Origin: Ignavibacteria bacterium UBA7675
Lineage (GTDB): Bacteria; Bacteroidota; Ignavibacteria; Kapaibacteriales; UB7675
Assembly: GCA_002483085.1 (NCBI GenBank)
Contig: DLHF01000018.1
Span: 1 to 64,000 of the forward strand
Length of the DNA: 64,000 bases
Direction of reading: 5' to 3'
The position numbers and the translations under genes are program-made. Under the pieces are notes generated by a model. It saw nothing but the letters and a program-made list of their open reading frames with translations. It ran no database searches and had not been told where the DNA came from. Of this stretch, positions 24,711-33,812 are shown one piece after another; position 1 is the first letter of the stretch; the number at the start of each line of letters is the position of its first letter.

Positions 24711-25457
24711 TCAGAAGCGGGCAACGCTAGGCGTGGACGCATATTTTTCTAATACCCGCAGTGTTGCGCTGAAATCCTTGGGATACGCCGCTTCGAGCTT
24801 GATGCGCTCGCCACTTACCGGATGAGTAAATTCCAAGCTATGCGAATGCAGCGTAAGGCGAGCGATCAGGGGGCGCTCGTCGGTATCTTTTGCCAGATTG
24901 AACTTGCGCTTGATAGTAGACAGCATAAAGCCATTGGTTCCGCCATAGTCTGGGTCTACCAGCAGCGGATGGCCAATTGTAGCGCAGTGCACGCGTATCT
25001 GGTGGGTGCGCCCTGTTACTAGCAGGCACTCCAAGAGGGTGGCCATGCGGAACCGCTGCTTCACACGCACAAGCGTAAGCGATGCCTTGCCGTGCACGCT
25101 TGGCCGCATCAGCCCCTTACGCACTGGGTCGGGCTCGATGGGAATGTCGATTTCCATGTCGTCGCGATCCAGCACTCCCGCGATAATCGCATGGTAAATT
25201 TTGCGAACCTCGCGCGACTGGAACTGAGTGTTCAGATTTTTGTGCGTATCGCTGTCTTTGGCAAACAAAATAGCGCCGCTGGTCTGCTTATCAAGGCGGT
25301 GCACGATAAAAATATCGCCATAGCGTTCCTTCATCATTGTGCGCAGGTTGGGCAATGTAGCGTCGAACCTATCGGGAAGCGTCAGCAGTTCGGGCGGTTT
25401 GTTCAGGACAAGCAGATGCTCGTCTTCAAAAAGAATCTCTGGTTGTATAGCTTTCAT
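24711..25457 (-). CDS. RluA-family RNA pseudouridine synthase
   Basis: A 248-residue pseudouridine synthase of the RluA/RluC/RluD group. The catalytic motif is I-V-H-R-L-D-K-Q-T-S-G, with the catalytic Asp in R-L-D (about residues 51-61). Supporting blocks are L-L-V-L-N-K-P-P, R-K-I-Y-H-A-I-I and T-G-R-T-H-Q-I-R-V-H. There is no N-terminal S4 domain, so the target (rRNA or tRNA) is uncertain. It overlaps the folD stop by four bases, implying coupled translation. Confidence 0.92.
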   Translation of the reverse strand: MKAIQPEILFEDEHLLVLNKPPELLTLPDRFDATLPNLRTMMKERYGDIFIVHRLDKQTSGAILFAKDSDTHKNLNTQFQSREVRKIYHAIIAGVLDRDDMEIDIPIEPDPVRKGLMRPSVHGKASLTLVRVKQRFRMATLLECLLVTGRTHQIRVHCATIGHPLLVDPDYGGTNGFMLSTIKRKFNLAKDTDERPLIARLTLHSHSLEFTHPVSGERIKLEAAYPKDFSATLRVLEKYASTPSVARF

Positions 25458-26341
25458 GCCCGAAAAACCTCCCCTATAGCGGAACGAAAAGTGTTAGAAA
25501 GCAGCATGGCAATAGTCATCGGCCCTACTCCACCCGGCACGGGTGTAATAGCCGACGCTTTTGGAGCCACACTGTCGAAGTCAACATCTCCTACTAAGCG
25601 CCTGCCTTTGGGCGCTGTTGCGTCTTGCACCTGGTTAACACCTACATCAATCACCACCACACCGTCCTTTACATCGGAGGCTTTGATAAGGTGCGGCACA
25701 CCAACTGCAGCGATCAAAATATCGGCCTGGCGTGTATAATAGCTTATATCATCAGCTCCTGTGTGGCATATCGTAACAACAGCATTAGCGCGTGAGTGCT
25801 TTTGGTACAAAAGATTCGCCATAGGCTTACCCACGATATTGCTCCTGCCTACCACCACCACATGTCTGCCTTTTGTTGGCACATTGGAGCGCGTGAGCAG
25901 CTCCATAATTCCAGCGGGTGTACAAGGTACAAACCCCGGGAGGCCCGTTACTAATCGCCCCACATTTTCCGGGTGAAACCCATCCACGTCTTTTCGCGGC
26001 GATATAGCCAGCAGCACGCGCTGCTCGTCTACATGGCGCGGCAGCGGAAGCTGCACAAGAATGCCGTGAATCGAATCGTCCTCGTTCCATGCACGCACCT
26101 GTTCGAGTATCTGCTCTTCACCTGCGTCCTCGGGCCAGCGCAGTACCACAGAGTGATAGCCGAGCTCGGCACAAGCCTTTTCCTTGGAGCGGACATAGGA
26201 CTGCGAGGCGGGATTGTCGCCCACTAACAGCAGCCCAAGCCCGGGCGTAATCCCACGCGTCTGCTTCAGCTCAGCGGTCTTCTCGGCGAGCTCCCGGCGT
26301 ATATCCGCCGCTATTGCCTTACCGTCGATAATATGTGCCAT
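25454..26341 (-). CDS. folD: Methylenetetrahydrofolate dehydrogenase/cyclohydrolase
   Basis: A bifunctional enzyme interconverting 5,10-methylene-THF and 10-formyl-THF with NADP, in cytosolic one-carbon metabolism. The 295 residues are typical. Visible are Y-V-R-S-K-E-K-A-C (catalytic Lys), the D-G-F-H-P-E-N segment, V-V-V-G-R-S-N-I-V-G-K-P (NADP binding) and P-G-G-V-G-P-M-T-I-A-M-L near the end. GAGGAAGC lies before the ATG. Followed directly by the pseudouridine synthase. Confidence 0.96.
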   Translation of the reverse strand: MAHIIDGKAIAADIRRELAEKTAELKQTRGITPGLGLLLVGDNPASQSYVRSKEKACAELGYHSVVLRWPEDAGEEQILEQVRAWNEDDSIHGILVQLPLPRHVDEQRVLLAISPRKDVDGFHPENVGRLVTGLPGFVPCTPAGIMELLTRSNVPTKGRHVVVVGRSNIVGKPMANLLYQKHSRANAVVTICHTGADDISYYTRQADILIAAVGVPHLIKASDVKDGVVVIDVGVNQVQDATAPKGRRLVGDVDFDSVAPKASAITPVPGGVGPMTIAMLLSNTFRSAIGEVFRA

Positions 26342-26376
26342 GTGCTTCCTCGCAAATGTTAAAGTAGCGTACTTTT

Positions 26377-27267
26377 TCAGTCGTTGTCGGGGGCTGTAAT
26401 GTCGAACTGCGCTACAATCGGACAGTGATCAGATATTTTATCAGCCTCATTCTTCGGATACTGGTCGTACACATTCCACATGAACAATGTTCCGTCTACA
26501 TAGCGCGCACGCGCACCAGCGTTGACAACAATCTGGTCAATGACCTTCCAGTTCTTGTTTTTGCAGCTTGTTACATCTGCCGTCAGAAATGTTAAAAGCC
26601 CCGAGTCTACAAGAGGCGTCAGCGTCGGCTCCTTGTCGCGCGTGGGCGTGTCGTTGAAATCCCCGACAATGACGACGTCTTTCTCATCGCTTTTTTCCAC
26701 GATCTCTTTCACCCAGTCCCGCACTTTTTCGGCCTGCTGCCTGCGCACAACACGGCTTTCGGCCTTCATTTCGGCAGTAGAATCGTAGCGCGACGTAGAT
26801 TTGAAATGTACAACCATCATCTTCCAGTCGAAATTTCCTGCACGGCATTGCAGAATAAGTCCGGGGCGGTTGCGCCCCTCGTGGATAGCCACGGGCATAT
26901 ACTCTTCTATGGACTCCACAGTAATACCTGATCGGTACAGCACAGCTACGTTCTGCTCGCGGCCTTTTTTGCCTACAAATCGCTCAAATCCCGGCAGGTG
27001 CTTCAGTACACTGTCAACAGCCGCGCTGTTTTCAATCTCCTGTAGGCCGAGTACATCTGCACCCGACTGCTTGATTGTTTCGGCAATACGACGATAGTCC
27101 TCCGTCGTTCTTGCGATGTTGTCGTTTTTGCCGTCGCCAAGCCACGCTATATTAAACGTGCCTATGGTAATTCTCTCCCGGCCTTCCATTCCCTCTTGGC
27201 GTGCGCATCCACTGCACAGCACAAGGCAAATGACCACTGCCGAAGCAAAAAAAGATCGTGTCTTCAT
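26377..27267 (-). CDS. Endonuclease/exonuclease/phosphatase-family lipoprotein
   Basis: A 296-residue exported protein. The N-terminus has a lipobox-like L-C-S-G-C (Cys21), so it is probably a periplasmic or surface lipoprotein. The EEP (DNase I-like) fold is shown by I-G-T-F-N-I-A-W-L, G-L-Q-E-I-E-N, V-V-H-F-K-S, V-I-V-G-D-F-N-D-T and I-S-D-H-C-P-I. These contain the metal-binding Asn/Glu and the catalytic D-x-N and S-D-H. The substrate may be extracellular DNA or a phosphate ester. GGAG precedes the ATG. It lies 35 bases upstream of folD. Confidence 0.9.
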   Translation of the reverse strand: MKTRSFFASAVVICLVLCSGCARQEGMEGRERITIGTFNIAWLGDGKNDNIARTTEDYRRIAETIKQSGADVLGLQEIENSAAVDSVLKHLPGFERFVGKKGREQNVAVLYRSGITVESIEEYMPVAIHEGRNRPGLILQCRAGNFDWKMMVVHFKSTSRYDSTAEMKAESRVVRRQQAEKVRDWVKEIVEKSDEKDVVIVGDFNDTPTRDKEPTLTPLVDSGLLTFLTADVTSCKNKNWKVIDQIVVNAGARARYVDGTLFMWNVYDQYPKNEADKISDHCPIVAQFDITAPDND

Positions 27268-27296
27268 GTGTTCTCCACAGTCAGTTGTATGGCTGG

Positions 27297-28196
27297 TTAT
27301 TTCCCGCCTGTAAACATTGCTTTTAGCACATGCCCGGCCATTTGGGGGTTTTCCTTCAGGCGGCGTACCGAGTAGCCGTACCAGTCGCCGCCGTAGGGAA
27401 CATAAACGCGCAGCTTATGCCCCTGCCGTAGCAGTTCGTCGCGCTTTTCGTCGCGTACACCAAGCAACATCTGGAATTCATAACGGTCTTTTGCAACGCC
27501 ATTGGCAGAGAGCACCTGGCGTGCGTAGTCGATAAGCGCGTCGTCGTGGGTGGCGATCCCCACATACAGGCCATTATCGAGCAACTGGTGCAAGAGCTTT
27601 TTGTAGTTGTTACGCACTTCTTCGCGATCCTTGTAGGCAATCTCTGCCGACTCGATGTAAATGCCTTTGCACAACCGCACCGAGGCGCCGAGCGGCACCA
27701 GCGAGCGGATGTCGTCCTCGCTGCGACGCATATACGCTTGGATAACAACACCCGTGTTGCTGAAGCCATCAGAGCGCAGCCTGCGGTACAAGTCCAGCGT
27801 CTTGGTCGTGTACGGAGAGTTCTCCATGTCGATACGCACAAACCTGCCATAGCTCTGCGCTCGCTCCACTACCTGGCGCACATTCTCGTAGCAAAATTCT
27901 GTGTCGATGCCCAAACCAAGCGATGTGGGCTTTATCGACAAACCCGACTTCAGGCCGTGGGCATTGATGGCGTCGAGTGTTGTAAGCGACATTGCAGTCT
28001 CTTCTGCGGACTGGCTGCGCGACTCGACGAACTCGCCAAGCACGTCCACAGTAGTTCTGGCACCGAGCGCGTTGAGCTGCTGCACTTTGCGTACAGCGTC
28101 GTTGATAGTTTCACCGGCAATGTAGCGGCTTGCCACCGCTTTGACAATTGGCTTCGGTACAATGGGAAGTAGCTTCGCAATAAGTGCGTTGAGCAT
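27297..28196 (-). CDS. Proline dehydrogenase (monofunctional)
   Basis: An FAD enzyme oxidising proline to pyrroline-5-carboxylate, usually membrane-associated and feeding electrons to quinone. The 299 residues match the monofunctional family. Signatures include S-I-K-P-T-S-L-G, F-V-R-I-D-M-E-N-S, R-L-C-K-G-I-Y-I-E-S, I-A-T-H-D, E-F-Q-M-L-L-G-V-R and R-V-Y-V-P-Y-G-x-D-W-Y-G-Y-S-V-R-R. The pyrroline-5-carboxylate dehydrogenase partner is not in the window. It is 29 bases upstream of the lipoprotein gene. Confidence 0.94.
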   Translation of the reverse strand: MLNALIAKLLPIVPKPIVKAVASRYIAGETINDAVRKVQQLNALGARTTVDVLGEFVESRSQSAEETAMSLTTLDAINAHGLKSGLSIKPTSLGLGIDTEFCYENVRQVVERAQSYGRFVRIDMENSPYTTKTLDLYRRLRSDGFSNTGVVIQAYMRRSEDDIRSLVPLGASVRLCKGIYIESAEIAYKDREEVRNNYKKLLHQLLDNGLYVGIATHDDALIDYARQVLSANGVAKDRYEFQMLLGVRDEKRDELLRQGHKLRVYVPYGGDWYGYSVRRLKENPQMAGHVLKAMFTGGK

Positions 28197-28305
28197 AAGT
28201 CGTAGAGCAACTATGTGTTGGGAAACGGGAAATCAATTTCCGGAAGACCAGATGGCTAATAATTAACGTGCTCAATGCAATGATTGACACGCACAACATA
28301 GGACG

Positions 28306-28352
28306 CCGTAGGGACGCGCCGTAGGGACGCCGCTTGAGGCGTCCCCTACGGC
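28306..28352 (-). repeat. Palindromic repeat family 3, copy 1 (supplies a stop codon)
   Basis: The core 28318-28352 is a long inverted repeat, GCCGTAGGGACGCC ... GGCGTCCCCTACGGC, preceded by a partial tandem copy of its left arm (28306-28317). The same type of sequence is at 38815-38869. The UAG of the minus-strand DUF255 gene lies inside the right arm. It could act as a terminator or transcript-end hairpin. Confidence 0.8.
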
Positions 28353-30415
28353 AAAATACGCCGAAGTTCATCCTGCGTTGTCGCCGGAGCTTTGCAGGCG
28401 TACTGCACGCACACGTATGCTGCGGCTCGGCCATCTACGGGCGTTTGGTAGCGTGCAAACTCCACAAGATCGTACAGGCTCTCGTCGCCATTATTGCACG
28501 CGAGCACAGCAAACGGCAAATACGTGTCGTTCAGCGTTTCTATCAGGTCGCTTGCGCCCTCGCCCTGCGCCACAACGATTTCCTGCGTGGAATGCACCAG
28601 GAAGTCCAGCGCCGTAAGCATTTGTGCAAAGCCGATGGGATACGACTTGATCTGCTGCCCAAAAGAGCGTACTGTAGCGTGCGCTCTGGCCATGTAGTCG
28701 TTGTCGTTGCACAAGCGGCCCAGCCGAGCCAGAAGAAAAGCGAGTACGGAATTTCCAGAGGGAACTGCACCATCGTATGCCTCGCGCACAGGCGCCATGA
28801 GCTGCTCGTTGTCCGAAGAGCTGAAGGAGAAGCCACCAAATTCATCTGTACTGAACAACTGCATGGCTTCGCTGCACAAGCGGCGGGCTTCCCGGAGGAA
28901 CTCCACATCGAAGGTAGCTTCGTACAGCTCTAAAGCGCCCCATGCGAGAAATGCGTAGTCGTCCAGAAATGCTGGAATTGCAGCATCGCCGTCGCGGTAG
29001 CGGTGCAAAAGCCGTCCACTGGGCGCCACTAATGTTGTTGTAATAAATCTGAAAGCGCGGCGCGCGGCCTCCACATAGGCACTTTGCCCGGTAGCTCTTC
29101 CCGCCTTTGCCAATGCCGCAATCATCAGCCCATTCCAGTCGGCGAGTATTTTATCGTCTTTGGAGGGATGCACCCGGCGTTCGCGCACGTCGAACAGCAT
29201 GCGGCGTATGCGCTCTATACGGGCTTCGAGCTCTTCCGGCTCTACATTATGTTGCTCTGCGTATTCCCGTACAGTAGACACTACATGCGGAATATTATCC
29301 CCGGTTTTGTGTCCAGTAGCTTCCTCGGCAAAATTGCCTTCTTCTTCGCAGCCAAAAACATCGGCAAAAAGCTGCGCGTCTTCCGGACCGAGCACGCGGC
29401 GCAGCTCATCGGACGTCCACACATAGAACTTCCCTTCTACGCCTTCGCTATCGGCATCTTCAGCGCTGTAGAACCCACCTTCGGGCGCTGTCATATCGCG
29501 CAGCACATAAGTAATGATTTCTTCGGCTGTCTGCCGGTACACAGCTTTGCCCGTAGCTTGGTACGCCTCGGTATGCGCCATGCACAGCATTGCCTGGTCG
29601 TACAACATTTTTTCAAAGTGCGGCAGTAGCCAGCGGCTATCGGTGCTGTATCGGTGGAATCCAAAGCCCACGTGGTCGAACATTCCACCCCGGCGCATAG
29701 ATTGCAGCGTGTGCTCTACCATTGCCAGCGCGTTACTGTTGTGCGTGCGCTTATAGTAGCGCAGAAGAAACAGCAGGTTGTGTGGCGATGGAAATTTTGG
29801 CCTGCTGCCAAATCCTCCGTGCGTTTCGTCGTAAGCCTGCGTATAGCGCGAAAAAGCCGCATCGAAAATATCGGAACCAATATCCGCTGAAAACTCTTCC
29901 GCAGCGCGATTTGCCATCGACTGCTGTATGGAATTGCCCGCCTCTTCGATCTTTGCGCGGTCGTTGGACCACACGCCGCGAATCTGCCCAAGCACATATA
30001 AGAATCCAGGGCGACCGTGCCTGTTCTCCTTTGGGAAATACGTGCCAACGTAGAACGGCCTTTTATCAGGCGTGAGAAATGCGGAAAGAGGCCAGCCACC
30101 GTGCCCAGTCATCGCCTGGCAAACAGCCATGTACACAGCGTCGACGTCGGGGCGCTCCTCGCGGTCCACTTTTACCGGAATAAAGTGTTCGTTGAGCACA
30201 GCAGCTACATCTTCGTCCTCGAACGACTCGTGCTCCATTACATGGCACCAATGGCACGTAGAGTAGCCAATGCTCAGAAACACTGGCTTGTTTTCTTCCT
30301 GCGCGATGCGGAATGTCTCGTCGTTCCACGCCCGCCAGTTCACGGGATTGTGTGCGTGCTGTAGCAAATACGGCGATTTCTCGTGGATGAGCGCGTTTGT
30401 ATATCTGTGTTCCAT
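28346..30415 (-). CDS. Thioredoxin-domain DUF255 protein (YyaL/SPATA20 family)
   Basis: A 689-residue cytosolic protein. The N-terminal thioredoxin-like domain has N-P-V-N-W, S-T-C-H-W-C-H-V-M-E-H-E-S-F-E-D and V-K-V-D-R-E-E-R-P-D-V-D, all diagnostic. A long alpha/alpha barrel follows (K-F-P-S-P-H-N-L, F-D-H-V-G-F-G-F-H-R-Y-S-T-D, P-H-F-E-K-M-L-Y-D-Q-A). The family function is unknown. I chose the ATG at 30415 because AGGAGG lies just upstream; that site is inside the end of the broken TOPRIM-like gene. The stop codon falls within palindromic repeat 28318-28352. Confidence 0.93.
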   Translation of the reverse strand: MEHRYTNALIHEKSPYLLQHAHNPVNWRAWNDETFRIAQEENKPVFLSIGYSTCHWCHVMEHESFEDEDVAAVLNEHFIPVKVDREERPDVDAVYMAVCQAMTGHGGWPLSAFLTPDKRPFYVGTYFPKENRHGRPGFLYVLGQIRGVWSNDRAKIEEAGNSIQQSMANRAAEEFSADIGSDIFDAAFSRYTQAYDETHGGFGSRPKFPSPHNLLFLLRYYKRTHNSNALAMVEHTLQSMRRGGMFDHVGFGFHRYSTDSRWLLPHFEKMLYDQAMLCMAHTEAYQATGKAVYRQTAEEIITYVLRDMTAPEGGFYSAEDADSEGVEGKFYVWTSDELRRVLGPEDAQLFADVFGCEEEGNFAEEATGHKTGDNIPHVVSTVREYAEQHNVEPEELEARIERIRRMLFDVRERRVHPSKDDKILADWNGLMIAALAKAGRATGQSAYVEAARRAFRFITTTLVAPSGRLLHRYRDGDAAIPAFLDDYAFLAWGALELYEATFDVEFLREARRLCSEAMQLFSTDEFGGFSFSSSDNEQLMAPVREAYDGAVPSGNSVLAFLLARLGRLCNDNDYMARAHATVRSFGQQIKSYPIGFAQMLTALDFLVHSTQEIVVAQGEGASDLIETLNDTYLPFAVLACNNGDESLYDLVEFARYQTPVDGRAAAYVCVQYACKAPATTQDELRRILP

Positions 30416-30425
30416 GTTCCTCCTG

Positions 30426-30675
30426 TTAGTATGATTGCCCATGCAGGAGGAACTCCCGCAGTTCTTTCAGAGTTTCGGAATTGAAATTCCAGCAGCCTTT
30501 TTCTAAGGCTGTCGGAGAGATGCTCTTTCCCTTCATAATCCCACAACTGATATTCCTCTCCCACTCCAAGATGAGATAGAAATTTCCGAAAAAATCGTTC
30601 GTCGTCCTGCCCTTCCACCAATATAACGCGATTCTTCTCTATCGTTCTGGTTCCAAGTGGTGATCCTCGGTTCAT
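30426..30675 (-). pseudogene. Broken TOPRIM/DUF3226-like partner of the ATPase
   Basis: The start codon at 30675 has a perfect AGGAGGTG upstream and gives K-N-R-V-I-L-V-E-G-Q-D-D-E-R-F-F-R-K-F-L (residues about 14-33), which matches the N-terminus of TOPRIM-type DUF3226/DUF4435 proteins with the acidic V-E-G-x-x-D. The frame then loses similarity around residue 45 and runs into the next gene, to 30340. In a neighbouring frame the DNA encodes C-W-N-F-N-S-E-T-L-K-E-L-R-E-F-L-L and a stop at 30426, which looks like the genuine C-terminus. About 100 middle residues expected for the family are missing, so an internal deletion with frameshift is likely. Confidence 0.68.
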
Positions 30676-30686
30676 TATCGCACCTC

Positions 30687-31727
30687 CTAGAAATGCTCAA
30701 GTGAAACCTTGAATTGTTGCTGGTCGAATCTGACGGCATCGTGTCCATCCGGCCTTTTATCAATTCTGTACAAACATGCGGAATCATCTTCTCCTGGCCG
30801 TTGCTGCAACACAACATCGAGCGCCCGCAGGCACTCATACGAATGTGTTGTGGCAAATATCTGCACGTCAAACTGCTTCGCGGCTTCGTACACAGCCTTC
30901 CACATCACTTCCAGCGAAGAATAATGAAACCCCGTGTCTATCTCGTCGATCAGCACCACGCCGCCGGGTGTAGTCGCAATTGCCAGAATAATCGAGAACA
31001 GGCGCACCATGCCGCCGCCCATTACATTCAGCGGAATCAGCCGGTCTTTGCCGATGTCGCAGTAGAAAGTTTTGTAAATGAGCTTTACATAGTTTATCGA
31101 GGGTTCAATCCGCTGTAAGGCTTCTACTACTCGCTTCTCTGCTTTTTTTATTTCGAGATCACTAAACCTTTTAGGTGCGTCATTGAGATACGTTGGGTTG
31201 ATGAATAAGGTCGAATAGACCGATGGGAAATTCTTTGCATTGCGGAGCTCGTCGATTTCCTCAACAGCCACTTCTCGTGGTTCGTCATACTCGTCCCTCG
31301 TCATTGAGAATTCAAATTTACTATCCTTGTTATCATATCTGTTATCATATCTGACAGCGATCCCATTGATACTATCAGGGTTCGACAACGCAGAAGAGAG
31401 GACATCCTCAAACTGGCCAAAGGTGCGATAGGGCTGTAGCGTAACTTCCCGCTTTTCATTTTTATACAAACCGACTATTGCAGCCTGCAACCCAAAGTTA
31501 TGAAAGAACGATCTCCAGTAATCCTCATCCAGCACCTCAATATTTCGATAGATACCCAGAAGAGCAATGGTTCCGGAATTATCCGACCTCGACAACAAGT
31601 ACATCGCCTCCAACACGCTTGTCTTACCGCAGTTATTTTTGCCCGTAAGAATATTCACACGCCGGAAATCGTTCATCTCCAGCGTGTGAATTCCTCGAAA
31701 ATCTTGTATGGAAAGCGATGTGTACAT
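30687..31727 (-). CDS. SMC/OLD-like AAA ATPase
   Basis: A 346-residue ATPase of the AAA_15/AAA_21 type. Walker A is L-T-G-K-N-N-C-G-K-T-S (about residues 28-38), a signature-like G-G-G-M-V-R-L-F-S-I sits before Walker B G-V-V-L-I-D-E-I-D-T-G-F-H, and there is a switch H in A-T-T-H-S-Y-E-C. Such ATPases often pair with TOPRIM or nuclease partners in phage defence (OLD, Gabija, PARIS-like). The gene 11 bases downstream is a broken TOPRIM-like gene. It starts only 15 bases after the threonine dehydrogenase-like gene. The ATPase itself looks intact. A defence role is inference. Confidence 0.85.
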   Translation of the reverse strand: MYTSLSIQDFRGIHTLEMNDFRRVNILTGKNNCGKTSVLEAMYLLSRSDNSGTIALLGIYRNIEVLDEDYWRSFFHNFGLQAAIVGLYKNEKREVTLQPYRTFGQFEDVLSSALSNPDSINGIAVRYDNRYDNKDSKFEFSMTRDEYDEPREVAVEEIDELRNAKNFPSVYSTLFINPTYLNDAPKRFSDLEIKKAEKRVVEALQRIEPSINYVKLIYKTFYCDIGKDRLIPLNVMGGGMVRLFSIILAIATTPGGVVLIDEIDTGFHYSSLEVMWKAVYEAAKQFDVQIFATTHSYECLRALDVVLQQRPGEDDSACLYRIDKRPDGHDAVRFDQQQFKVSLEHF

Positions 31728-31742
31728 AGCTACCTTTTACAA

Positions 31743-32777
31743 TCAGGCGTTTTCGGCCTGCCTGTAATACTCGGTAATATTCGGGATCAGATACTCGGCA
31801 AAAGCGCGGCTCATATCGTAGTCGGGCTGCCAGCCCCAATCCTCGCGTGCTTTTGTATCATCGATATCCGCAGGCCAGGAGTCAACAATACCTTGGCGCT
31901 GCTGGTTGACATTCTCAAAACCGATCACGGCATCGGGAAAAGACTCTTTCACTTTTGCAGCGATTTCCGCAGCCGAAGGAGCAAAAGCACTTACATTGTA
32001 CACGCGAGTAGACAGTGCATTGGCAGGTGCTGCGGCCAAGCCGAGCAGAGCCTTTACGCCGTCGGGCATAGCCATGAACGAAATCGTAGAATCTTCGCGC
32101 ACAAAGCTCTTGTAGGGCTTGCCCTGGGCTGCAAAGTGCAGCATCTCGGGAGCGTAGTCGCTGGTGCCACCAGACGGCACAGTAAAAGCAGAGATCAGGC
32201 CAGGGAAGCGAATACAGCGAAAATCCACGAAGCCGGATTCGTTGGTATCGGCTAAGCGGCGGTAGAAATCCGAATAGTAGCGTCCTACATGCTCGCAGTA
32301 CAGCTTATTTGCGCCGTACATGGTAGCGGGCGTATTCCACTCGCTTTCCTTCACAGCTCCGGCAGCCTGCTTTTGTTCGAGGGTTGGAATGCCATAAGCG
32401 GCGATAGAACTCGGGAACAGGAACTTCACTGCACGGCTCTCGCGCTTGCCGATGCGGTAGGCTAATTGCAAAAGACTCATCGTGCCTTCTACATTTACTT
32501 TATGAGCCATTTCGGGCATTTGCTCCGAGCGCGTAGAGAGCAGAGCTGCCAGATGGTAGATCGTATCGATATTGTATTGTTCCAGCGTTGCAATAAGCTT
32601 CTCGTCGAGAATATCGCCCGTAAGCACGACATCGCAGTGTGCGGCTTGCGAGCCAGTCATCTCGCGCAGATCAAGAGCAATAATACCGTGCTGGCCCTGA
32701 TCCCGCACTGCGTCGATAAGGCCGTGGCCAATTTCGCCATTGGCTCCGGTAATAAGTACATAAGTTCGAGTTTCCAT
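31743..32777 (-). CDS. SDR-type NAD-dependent epimerase/L-threonine dehydrogenase-like protein
   Basis: A 344-residue Rossmann-fold enzyme: G-A-N-G-E-I-G-H-G-L (NAD binding, residues 11-20), S-S-I-A-A-Y-G, and the catalytic Y-x3-K in M-Y-G-A-N-K. The segment F-P-G-L-I-S-A-F-T-V-P-S-G-G-T-S-D-Y-A-P-E and the later M-P-D-G-V-K-A resemble the short-chain L-threonine 3-dehydrogenases of Bacteroidota, which make 2-amino-3-ketobutyrate. A nucleotide-sugar epimerase is the alternative, given the glycosyltransferase 46 bases upstream. Confidence 0.78.
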   Translation of the reverse strand: METRTYVLITGANGEIGHGLIDAVRDQGQHGIIALDLREMTGSQAAHCDVVLTGDILDEKLIATLEQYNIDTIYHLAALLSTRSEQMPEMAHKVNVEGTMSLLQLAYRIGKRESRAVKFLFPSSIAAYGIPTLEQKQAAGAVKESEWNTPATMYGANKLYCEHVGRYYSDFYRRLADTNESGFVDFRCIRFPGLISAFTVPSGGTSDYAPEMLHFAAQGKPYKSFVREDSTISFMAMPDGVKALLGLAAAPANALSTRVYNVSAFAPSAAEIAAKVKESFPDAVIGFENVNQQRQGIVDSWPADIDDTKAREDWGWQPDYDMSRAFAEYLIPNITEYYRQAENA

Positions 32778-32822
32778 GAACCTGTTATGTTATGAGGTTA
32801 TTCTGAATATGGGATACGACTA

Positions 32823-33704
32823 TTACAAGAATATTTTTTTGCGCATTGAAGCATCTGCACCGAGATGATCGGCAAAGTCAACAGCAGCTACTTTCAGACC
32901 TTTGGTTTGCAGCATACGGGAATAATACCAGTCTTCCGACGCGAGTTCATCGTTGCCTTCGCGGATAGGCGGAAGCCCGAGTTCGCGAAGCAATTGAACC
33001 GGGAAAAAGACAAAAGCACCGTTGAAAGTATTTTTTACGCGCACCTGCACGCCGTCTACCGTCTGCTCTTTCTCCGTGGGATGATAGTAATTTTGCTCCT
33101 CGTCGGTAAGCATGCTTACAAGCACAACACCCTGGCTTCCAAGCTGTTCAATAATTGCAGCGGCAGCCCTGATAAAAGGTCGGCGCACCTGCACATCATC
33201 GTCCATCCACACTAGCGATTCGCATTCTTCCATTGCCAGCAGGCGGAACACCTGGTGCATATTGTATGCTTTCTGCCACTGCGGCACATCTTCGTGCTTG
33301 TTGAGTAGTATTTTGTCGACAGCACCTTCGTTGTACATCTGCACTAATGCCTCTTGTGTGCCATCAGAGCTACCATTGTCTACAACAACAATTTTTATAT
33401 GCGGCTCGACAGCTCGCAGGCTGTGCACGGCCTGCCGAAGCAGTGCTTGGCGATTGTAGGTAAATACCACAGCCCACACAACACCCGGCTTGTGCGAGAA
33501 CCCATCGAACGGCCTGCTCATGCGCTCTTCAAGGCGCGAAAAATAGCGATGGAACCTGCTTTCGTAGTCCTCGCCCATTTTCCGCAGCAGCTTTTTAGTG
33601 CGGGCATAATACAGCCACCAGGCAGCAATGCTTACAAGCAGAAAAAAAAGTAGTTCCAGATGTGTTATCGATGATAATTGAGGAATTCTTTGGACATTAA
33701 CCAC
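32823..33704 (-). CDS. Membrane-anchored family 2 glycosyltransferase
   Basis: A 293-residue protein. One N-terminal membrane helix (about 17-33; L-E-L-L-F-F-L-L-V-S-I-A-A-W-W-L-Y) is followed by a GT-A domain starting V-W-A-V-V-F-T-Y-N-R with V-V-V-D-N-G-S-S-D-G-T and the metal-binding W-M-D-D-D-V-Q. The late A-S-E-D-W-Y-Y-S-R-M acts as the acceptor/catalytic region. It resembles galactofuranosyl- or rhamnosyl-type enzymes of surface polysaccharide synthesis; donor and acceptor are unknown. It diverges from the GT9 gene. Confidence 0.85.
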   Translation of the reverse strand: MVNVQRIPQLSSITHLELLFFLLVSIAAWWLYYARTKKLLRKMGEDYESRFHRYFSRLEERMSRPFDGFSHKPGVVWAVVFTYNRQALLRQAVHSLRAVEPHIKIVVVDNGSSDGTQEALVQMYNEGAVDKILLNKHEDVPQWQKAYNMHQVFRLLAMEECESLVWMDDDVQVRRPFIRAAAAIIEQLGSQGVVLVSMLTDEEQNYYHPTEKEQTVDGVQVRVKNTFNGAFVFFPVQLLRELGLPPIREGNDELASEDWYYSRMLQTKGLKVAAVDFADHLGADASMRKKIFL

Positions 33705-33812
33705 TGGCTACGCCCATTGCGGCGGCGGCAGTGTTTGGCAAATGAAAGAAAAACAGCTACATTTGCACCCGTCGGCAATGGCACTTTCTCCATTCAGGCA
33801 GCAAACCCTTCC

